From NCBI GenBank assembly GCA_902782795.1, contig CACZOT010000223.1, positions 1 through 12,057 of the forward strand: DNA of 12,057 bases, in the 5' to 3' direction. The notes under the pieces are model-generated. The model was not told where the DNA came from. It made no database searches and saw only the letters and a list, made by a program, of their open reading frames with translations. Shown here in pieces: positions 6,771 through 12,057 of the stretch. This stretch comes from an uncultured Eubacteriales bacterium. GTDB taxonomy: Bacteria > Bacillota > Clostridia > Christensenellales > Aristaeellaceae. How positions within the stretch are numbered: position 1 is the first letter of the stretch; the number at the start of each line of letters is the position of its first letter. The translations under genes were made by a program, and so were the position numbers.

Positions 6771-7877
6771 GTGCGCTACGACGTGGACGTGGAGGCCTTC
6801 TGGCGCGACGACGAGATCGCCCATCGCGACAACTGCTTCTTCCCCGGGCCGCAGACGGCCTTCGGCGTGCGCATGAGCGGAGAATGCGTCTACGCGGAGC
6901 TGGGGGAGGAGGGCGACCCCTGGGTCCCCGAGGAGCGGGGCCGCGCCATCGATCTGTACCGCCGCTACAACGACAAGGCGGAAAAGATCGTGGGGAGGAG
7001 GCTGCTCGACGAGGATATCCCGCCCCTGGACGCGCGCTTTCCTTACGTCAAGCGCATCGGCGAGGCCTTCGGCGGGACTTATTCCATCGTCCACGCCACA
7101 GAATGGCTCAGCCGCTGCATCGAAGACTGCGACCAGCTGGAAAAAGCCATCGCGCGCGTGGAGACGATGGATTTCCGCGCCTTCATGCTGCCGGACAACT
7201 GGCAGGAGGAGAAAAAACGCATCTTCGAGACCTACGGCCTGAGGCCGCCCCTCATGCGCCATATCCGCGGGCCGGTGACGCTGGCCTGCTCGCTCATGGG
7301 CTCGGAGGATTTCATTTTCCTCTGCCTGGACGAGCCGGAGCTGGCGCGGCGCTTCTCCCGGGCCGTCACCCACGCCATCCTCGGGATGGCGCGCGTCATG
7401 GACGAGGAGGCGGGCGTCACCCCGGAAACGGAGCCGGGCTTCTCCTTCGCGGACGACAACAGCTGCCTGCTCACGCCGGAGATGTACGAGCTCTTCGGCT
7501 ACCCCGTCCTGCGGGACGTCTTCGCCGTCTACAGCCCCAACCCCGGCGACAAGCGCTACCAGCATTCCGACAGCGCCATGGGGCATCTGCTCCCCATCCT
7601 CGGGCGGCTGGACCTGAACGGCGTGAACTTCGGCCCCACCGTGCTCGCGCCGGAGATCCGCAAATACCTGCCGCACGCACGCATCGACGGCTGCGTCAGC
7701 CCTCTGGTTTTCATGCGCAACGAGGAGGACGAGCTCGTCCGCCAGGTCCTGCGCGACTGCGAGGCGGACCGGATCTGCGGCGGCGTGAACATCTCCACCG
7801 CCGGCTCCATCAACAACGGCTCCTCGCTGGAGAGCATGCGCCTGATGATGGGCGTCATCCAGTCCGCGCGCCGCTGA
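6771..7877 (+). CDS. Uroporphyrinogen decarboxylase superfamily protein, not HemE
   Basis: This 368-residue protein has a URO-D-like TIM barrel, a superfamily that includes HemE and the corrinoid methyltransferases MtaA/CmuA. Family-like stretches are RGPVTLACSLMG, the conserved DDNSCLLTPEMYELFGYPVLRDVF region (about 226-249), HSDSAMGHLLPIL (His265) and LNGVNFGPTV. HemE's N-terminal RQAGR substrate loop is absent, so it is not a haem enzyme. The HxCG zinc motif of MtaA-like methyltransferases is also absent: HSDS stands in its place, although a Cys (RICGG) lies near the C-terminus. The start is uncertain. GTG at 6771 has AAGGGGGG 7 bases upstream and fits the promoter, so I prefer it. ATG at 6741 (ten residues more) lacks a ribosome binding site and would be near-leaderless. 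It is followed after 37 bases by an MFS transporter and is probably the first gene of an operon. Substrate unknown. Confidence 0.82.
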   Translation: MRYDVDVEAFWRDDEIAHRDNCFFPGPQTAFGVRMSGECVYAELGEEGDPWVPEERGRAIDLYRRYNDKAEKIVGRRLLDEDIPPLDARFPYVKRIGEAFGGTYSIVHATEWLSRCIEDCDQLEKAIARVETMDFRAFMLPDNWQEEKKRIFETYGLRPPLMRHIRGPVTLACSLMGSEDFIFLCLDEPELARRFSRAVTHAILGMARVMDEEAGVTPETEPGFSFADDNSCLLTPEMYELFGYPVLRDVFAVYSPNPGDKRYQHSDSAMGHLLPILGRLDLNGVNFGPTVLAPEIRKYLPHARIDGCVSPLVFMRNEEDELVRQVLRDCEADRICGGVNISTAGSINNGSSLESMRLMMGVIQSARR

Positions 7878-7914
7878 GATAATCAAAACAAAAACGGAAG
7901 AAGGAAAACCTCCT

Positions 7915-9072
7915 ATGGGCGACAAACACTACCGCCGCCTCGTCATCCTCTATGGGGTCTATTTCCTGGCGCTGGGCGCTTCGGGCTACACCTCCGTCTT
8001 CCTGGCCGGGCGGGGCATGAACAACGCCCAGATCGGCCTGCTGATGTCCGTGCCGCCGCTGGTGGCCATGGCGGCCTCGCCGGTCTGGGGCTTCGCGGGG
8101 GACCGGGCGCGCCTCAAGCGCACCATCCTCGCAGCGGCCTTTTTCCTCACCGGCATCGCGGCCTTCTTCTTCGACCGGGTGGAGGGCTTTTTGCCCCTGA
8201 TGGCGCTCATGTGCGTCTATTCGATCGTCTCGCAGGGCATCAGCCCCCTGGCGCAGACCATCAGCATGGAGTACTCCGCGGGCACGAAATGGGGCTTCGG
8301 GCCCATCCGCATGTCCGGCTCCATCGCCTACCAGCTCATGGCCCTGGCGCTGGGGTTCATCCTCTCCGGCTCCATGCCGCAGCTGTTCCGCATCATGGCG
8401 GTGATCTACTGCTTCTGCGGCGCCTATTCCTTCCTGCTGCCGCCCGTGGAGGGCCACCAGCACGCCCAGGAGCGCGTCAGCCCTTTCCTGCTGCTCAAGG
8501 ACCGGCGCATCCTCCTCCTGCTCGCGATGGGTTTTTGCGGAAAGACCGCGAGCATGTTCGGCATGTCCTTTTTGAACAAGCACGTGCAGGAGGTCTTCCA
8601 ATCCAACCAGATCATGAGCGTGCTGGCCTTCGTCGCCATCCTCCTGGAGGCGCCGTTTTTGCTCTTCTCCCGCCGGTTCATGCGCAAGCTGCGCGTGACG
8701 CAGTGGACGCTTCTGGGCTTCGTGCTCACGGGCGCCCGCTTCGTCGGCATCGCCCTGACGCGCAGCCTGCCGGTGCTGGTTTTGCTGCAGCTGGCGGCCG
8801 TGGCGGTGATGGCCTGCTTCGAGTTTTACCCTTCCTTGTTCATGAACGCCGTCGCGCCCAAGGAGCTCAAGGGCTCGGTGCAATCCCTCAACGTGCTGGT
8901 GACCTTCGGCCTGACCCAGCTGACCGGCTCCATGCTCGGAGGGTTCCTGGCGGAGCGCTTAGGGCTCCAGGCCACCTTCGGCATCTACGGCGCGTTCCTG
9001 TTCGTCGCCCTCGCCGCCTTCGCGCTGCCCGCCACCCGCGCCAAAGGTATGGAATGGCCGGAGAACGTGTAA
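7915..9072 (+). CDS. MFS transporter, LacY/NupG-like (MFS_1_like) group
   Basis: This is a 385-residue inner-membrane transporter with about 12 hydrophobic segments, probably a proton symporter for a sugar, nucleoside or small organic acid. The first helix begins right after a short cytoplasmic MGDKHYRR. The cytoplasmic loop between helices 2 and 3 carries the MFS signature GFAGDRARLKR (59-69). WGFGPIRMSGSIAYQ (126-140) matches the conserved R-x-x-G-S helix 5 region of the LacY-like groups. LFSRRFMRKL is the equivalent basic loop in the second half. GSVQSLNVLVTFGLTQLTGSMLGG resembles helices 10-11 of PPP/NupG-like members. The ATG at 7915 follows GAAGGA at about 10 bases. With 37 bases from the URO-D-like gene and no terminator between, co-transcription is likely. 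The transported compound may be the substrate or product of that enzyme (inference). Confidence 0.88.
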   Translation: MGDKHYRRLVILYGVYFLALGASGYTSVFLAGRGMNNAQIGLLMSVPPLVAMAASPVWGFAGDRARLKRTILAAAFFLTGIAAFFFDRVEGFLPLMALMCVYSIVSQGISPLAQTISMEYSAGTKWGFGPIRMSGSIAYQLMALALGFILSGSMPQLFRIMAVIYCFCGAYSFLLPPVEGHQHAQERVSPFLLLKDRRILLLLAMGFCGKTASMFGMSFLNKHVQEVFQSNQIMSVLAFVAILLEAPFLLFSRRFMRKLRVTQWTLLGFVLTGARFVGIALTRSLPVLVLLQLAAVAVMACFEFYPSLFMNAVAPKELKGSVQSLNVLVTFGLTQLTGSMLGGFLAERLGLQATFGIYGAFLFVALAAFALPATRAKGMEWPENV

Positions 9073-9101
9073 GCGGGCCCGGGCGGGGCATACGGCAAAC
9101 T

Positions 9102-9146
9102 CCCGGTCAGAACCGGGGCGCGGAGGGGACCGCCCCTCGCCGCGCC
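9102..9146 (+). other. Tandem hairpins in the gap before the G1P dehydrogenase gene
   Basis: In the 114-base gap, CCCGGT/ACCGGG (9102-9107 with 9112-9117) is directly followed by a longer hairpin. That one pairs GAGGGG (9123-9128) with CCCCTC (9133-9138), extended by GGCGCG/CGCGCC across a two-base bulge. There is no T-tract, so full termination is unlikely. It may be an intra-operon processing or attenuation structure that sets different expression for the genes on either side. Confidence 0.5.
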
Positions 9147-9186
9147 TCTCTCCACAAGCCTACATTCGCAAAGGAGGAACCAACCC

Positions 9187-10563
9187 ATGGCTGAAGATTA
9201 CACCAATCTCCCGGTGAGCGAGCTGCTGCGTCCGGAGGGCTTCCAGTGCCCGTACTGCGGGCGCGTGCACAAGACGGGCCTGCGCCATCTGCGCGTGCGC
9301 CAGGGCGCGCTGAACGATATCCCGGAGGTCCTGGGCAAGCTCGGGGCGAAGCGGCCCTTCGTCTTCTGCGACGCCAACACATGGGAGGCCGCAGGCCGGC
9401 GCGTGACGGAGATCCTCTCCGCGGCGGGCATCGGTTACGCCCTGCATATCTTCCATGAGGAGGATCTCGAGCCGGACGAGCGCGCTGCGGGGTCTCTGGC
9501 CATGCACTGGGACAACACGTGCGATATCCTCATGCCCGTGGGCTCGGGCGTGCTCAACGATCTGGGCAAGGTGCTCGGCCACGTGGCGAATCTGCCCACG
9601 ATGATCATCGGCACGGCTCCCTCCATGGACGGCTACGCTTCGAATTCCTCCTCCATGCTGGTGGACGGCATCAAGGTGACGCTGTACAACAAGTGCCCGG
9701 CGGCCATCATCGCCGATATCGACGTGATGCGCCAGGCCCCCATGCGCATGATCAAGAGCGGCCTGGGCGACGTGATCGCCAAGTACATCTCCATCTGCGA
9801 ATGGCGCATCTCCCACCTGGTGACGGGCGAGGCCTACTGCGAGGGCATCGCCACTCTGGTGCGGCATTCGCTCAAAAAGCTCACCGCAGCGGCGGACAGG
9901 CTCACCGAGCGCGACCCGGAGACCGTCGCCTCCATCGTGGAGGGGCTGGTGCTCGCGGGCATGGCCATGGCCTTCGCGGAGACCTCCCGCCCCGCTTCCG
10001 GCCTGGAGCATTATTTCTCCCACATCTGGGACATGATGTGCCTGGAGCGCGGCCAGACCGCGGATCTCCACGGCATCCAGGTGGGCGTGGGCACGGTGCT
10101 CACCATGCGCCTGTACCAGTGGCTGCGCACCGTCACGCCGGACCGGGAGAAGGCCCTCGCCTCCGTCGCCTCCTTCGACCGCGCCAGGTGGGAGGAGGAC
10201 GTGCGGCGCATCTTCGGGAAGATCGCCCCGAACATTCTGGAGATCGAGGACCGCGTGCGCAAGAACGACCCGGAAAAGCACAAAAAGCGCCTGGAGGTCC
10301 TCTGCGACCGCTGGGACGAGGTCCTGAAGATCATCGGCGAGGAGCTCCCGGACATCGGCTGGTTCGAAAACATGATGCGCTCGGCCGGCATGCCCATGCT
10401 CCCGCAGGATCTCTCCTTCCCGGCCACGGCGCAGGACGTGCAGGACGCCCTGCGCGGCTCCCGCGAGATCCGCGACAAGTACCTGGGCAGCTCCGTGCTC
10501 TGGGATCTCGGCCTTCTGGACGAGGCCGTGGAGCGCGTGCTCGGGTGCGCGGAAATGGAATAA
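9187..10563 (+). CDS. egsA: sn-glycerol-1-phosphate dehydrogenase, AraM/EgsA type
   Basis: This cytoplasmic enzyme is of the iron-containing alcohol dehydrogenase superfamily, AraM/EgsA branch, which reduces dihydroxyacetone phosphate to sn-glycerol-1-phosphate with NAD(P)H. Its 458 residues exceed B. subtilis AraM (about 394). Dinucleotide-binding motif GSGVLNDLGK is at 119-128 and GTAPSMDGYAS at 142-152. Metal ligands by family pattern are Asp195 (GLGDVIAK), His275 (GLEHYFSH) and His295 (LHGIQVG). The extra N-terminus has FQCPYCGRVHKTG (Cys21, Cys24, His28), a small zinc-knuckle-like element seen in longer AraM homologues, and the C-terminus is extended with charged helices. The ATG at 9187 follows AAAGGAGGAACC. 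Its product could enter G1P lipids, or the enzyme may act on another sugar phosphate in the same operon; related dehydroquinate-synthase-like folds keep this open. Confidence 0.88.
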   Translation: MAEDYTNLPVSELLRPEGFQCPYCGRVHKTGLRHLRVRQGALNDIPEVLGKLGAKRPFVFCDANTWEAAGRRVTEILSAAGIGYALHIFHEEDLEPDERAAGSLAMHWDNTCDILMPVGSGVLNDLGKVLGHVANLPTMIIGTAPSMDGYASNSSSMLVDGIKVTLYNKCPAAIIADIDVMRQAPMRMIKSGLGDVIAKYISICEWRISHLVTGEAYCEGIATLVRHSLKKLTAAADRLTERDPETVASIVEGLVLAGMAMAFAETSRPASGLEHYFSHIWDMMCLERGQTADLHGIQVGVGTVLTMRLYQWLRTVTPDREKALASVASFDRARWEEDVRRIFGKIAPNILEIEDRVRKNDPEKHKKRLEVLCDRWDEVLKIIGEELPDIGWFENMMRSAGMPMLPQDLSFPATAQDVQDALRGSREIRDKYLGSSVLWDLGLLDEAVERVLGCAEME

Positions 10564-10593
10564 ACGCACGCACGAAAAGAAAGGGGACCGCCA

Positions 10594-12057
10594 ATGAACA
10601 AAGAAGGAAAATGGGATCTTTCGGTCATCTACAAAGGCTATGAGGACCCGCAGTACGCCGCCGACCAGAAGGCCCTGGAGGAGGCCATGACGGGTCTCCA
10701 GAAGCTCCTGGACGAAAAGCACGGCCCGGAAAAGCTCCACGACGTGACCGCCGCGCTGGAGGAGGTCCTCTCCCTGGCCAGCAAGATCGGCTCCATCACC
10801 CACCTGACCCTCGCCACCGACGTCCGGAATACCGACGCCCTGCGCGAGAACGGCCGCTTCATGAAGACCCAGATGCGCATCAGCGCCCTGCGCAGCGCCG
10901 TGACGGCGTATGTAGGCTCCATTGAGGACCTGCCGGAGCGGATCGCCGCCGATCCGTACCTCGCCGCGCGCGCCTACGCCCTGCGCCGTATGCGGGAGAC
11001 CTGCGCCCATCTGATCGACCCCGCGCTGGAGCCCACCGTGCTCAAGATGCGCATGACCGGCGCGCAGGCCTGGTCCCAGCTGCGCGATCAGTTGGACGCC
11101 GGCCACATGGTCGAAGTGGACCTGCCCGAGGGCAAGAAGACCCTGCCCCTCTCCGCCACGCGCGGCCTGGCCTATTCGCCCTCCGCCGCCGTGCGCAAGG
11201 CCGCCTACGAGGCGGAGATCGCCTCCTATCCGCGCCTGGAGACGGGCATGGCCGCCTGCCTGAACGGCATCAAGGGCGAGACCATCACCATGGCCGAGCT
11301 CCAGCACTACGATTCCCCGCTGGACGCCGCCCTGGCCGCGGCGCGCATCGACCGCGAGGTGCTGGACGCGCTGCTCACCGCCATGCGCGAGAGCCTGCCC
11401 GCCTTCCGCCGCTACTTCCGCCTCAAGGCCAAAGCGCTCGGCCACGAGAACGGCCTGCCCTTCTGGGAGCTGTTCGCGCCGCTGGGCGGCTCGGCCCGGG
11501 AATACACCGCCGAAGAGGCGCGCGAGATGCTCATCGACGTGCTGGGCCGCTTCTCGGACGAGATGGCCGAGCACATCGCCGATATGTTCGACCATGACCG
11601 CGTGGACCTCTACCCCCGCGAGGGCAAGGGCGGCGGCGCCTTCTGCGCGGGCGTGCACCGCGTTGGGCTGAGCTTCGTCTGCACGAATTACGACGGCTCG
11701 CTCGGTTCCGTCAGCACCCTGGCCCACGAGCTCGGCCACGCCTACCATGGCCGCTGCCTGCGCCAGACGCCCTTCCTCGCCGCCAGCTATCCCATGCCCC
11801 TGGCGGAGACTGCCTCCATCTTCAACGAGACCCTCTTCACCGACGAGCTCAAGCGCCGCGCCCAGGGCCAGGAGAAGCTCGCCATCATCGACCAGGAACT
11901 CACGGACGCCGCGCAGGTCATCGTGGATATCCTCAGCCGCTTCCTCTTCGAGAAGGAGGTCGTCGAGCGCCGCGCCGAAGGCCCGCTCACCGCCGCACAG
12001 CTGTGCGAGATCATGCTCGAGGCCCAGCGCCAGACCTATGGCGACGGCCTGGATCCC
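10594..12057 (+). CDS. pepF: Oligoendopeptidase F (M3B metallopeptidase), 3' end cut by the window edge
   Basis: This cytoplasmic zinc oligopeptidase cuts short peptides of roughly 7-17 residues. The catalytic motif HELGHAYH has zinc ligands His378 and His382 and general base Glu379. The third ligand is Glu405 in LAETASIFNET, 26 residues after Glu379 as in other M3 enzymes. The N-terminal helical domain begins WDLSVIYKGYEDP, the usual PepF opening, and CTNYDGSLGSVSTLAHELGH is typical of the M3B branch. The 488 visible codons stop at the window edge; PepF is about 600 residues, so roughly 110 C-terminal residues lie outside. The ATG at 10594 follows AAAGGGG at 7 bases and is 30 bases after the upstream stop codon. 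It is probably the last visible gene of the operon, though as a housekeeping peptidase it may not share its function. Confidence 0.95.
   Translation, partial: MNKEGKWDLSVIYKGYEDPQYAADQKALEEAMTGLQKLLDEKHGPEKLHDVTAALEEVLSLASKIGSITHLTLATDVRNTDALRENGRFMKTQMRISALRSAVTAYVGSIEDLPERIAADPYLAARAYALRRMRETCAHLIDPALEPTVLKMRMTGAQAWSQLRDQLDAGHMVEVDLPEGKKTLPLSATRGLAYSPSAAVRKAAYEAEIASYPRLETGMAACLNGIKGETITMAELQHYDSPLDAALAAARIDREVLDALLTAMRESLPAFRRYFRLKAKALGHENGLPFWELFAPLGGSAREYTAEEAREMLIDVLGRFSDEMAEHIADMFDHDRVDLYPREGKGGGAFCAGVHRVGLSFVCTNYDGSLGSVSTLAHELGHAYHGRCLRQTPFLAASYPMPLAETASIFNETLFTDELKRRAQGQEKLAIIDQELTDAAQVIVDILSRFLFEKEVVERRAEGPLTAAQLCEIMLEAQRQTYGDGLDP

Noticed and set aside
6771..7877. Annotation as HemE, uroporphyrinogen decarboxylase of haem synthesis
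   Set aside because: The RQAGR substrate loop near the N-terminus is missing and no other haem gene is nearby; only the superfamily is supported.
9160..11748. Open frame of 862 codons on the minus strand, opposite the G1P dehydrogenase and PepF genes
   Set aside because: Both plus-strand genes have intact catalytic motifs and ribosome binding sites. The minus frame is His/Ala/Gly/Val-rich antisense with no recognisable domain.

Overview
The window is GC-rich (well above 60% by eye). Its genes are spaced like bacterial genes, with strong AGGAGG-type ribosome binding sites and sigma-A-like promoters (TTGNNN, 17 bp, TATAAT). The mannonate dehydratase resembles the Bacillus subtilis type rather than the E. 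coli type. Together with a PepF-type M3 oligopeptidase and an AraM-type glycerol-1-phosphate dehydrogenase, this suggests a high-GC Bacillota/Clostridia member, probably a gut or other anaerobic carbohydrate user. The lineage is inference; there is no rRNA or marker gene here.

Left part, minus strand (1-3762). A HerA-like ATPase of the DUF853/YjgR family runs off the left edge. Next is a short secreted protein of unknown function with its own promoter and terminator. A 373-base non-coding stretch follows (2139-2511), holding that promoter, a field of small palindromes and a strong terminator. Then comes an FAD-dependent oxidoreductase.

Centre (3763-5223). A 215-base divergent intergenic region carries two back-to-back promoters, one for the FAD oxidoreductase (minus) and one for uxuA, mannonate dehydratase (plus). 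Their -35 boxes are only 18 bases apart, so the two genes are probably co-regulated in hexuronate or related sugar-acid use. uxuA ends in a clear terminator, and a separate perfect 13-bp inverted repeat follows.

Right part, plus strand (5224-12057). A polytopic GT-C/GT39-like membrane glycosyltransferase comes first. Its stop codon lies inside an extended -10 box (TGCTATAAT) that probably drives the next genes: a uroporphyrinogen-decarboxylase-superfamily protein that is not HemE, an LacY/NupG-like MFS transporter, an AraM/EgsA-type NAD(P)-dependent sn-glycerol-1-phosphate dehydrogenase with an N-terminal Cys/His knuckle, and oligoendopeptidase F, which runs off the right edge. All four face the same way with gaps of 30-114 bases, so an operon is likely.

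I see no CRISPR array, transposase, tRNA, rRNA or phage gene. The parts most worth following up are the FAD oxidoreductase/uxuA pair and the URO-D-like/MFS/G1P-dehydrogenase cluster. Each could be a small catabolic module with an unassigned substrate. No individual gene looks like a wholly new family except possibly the small secreted protein.
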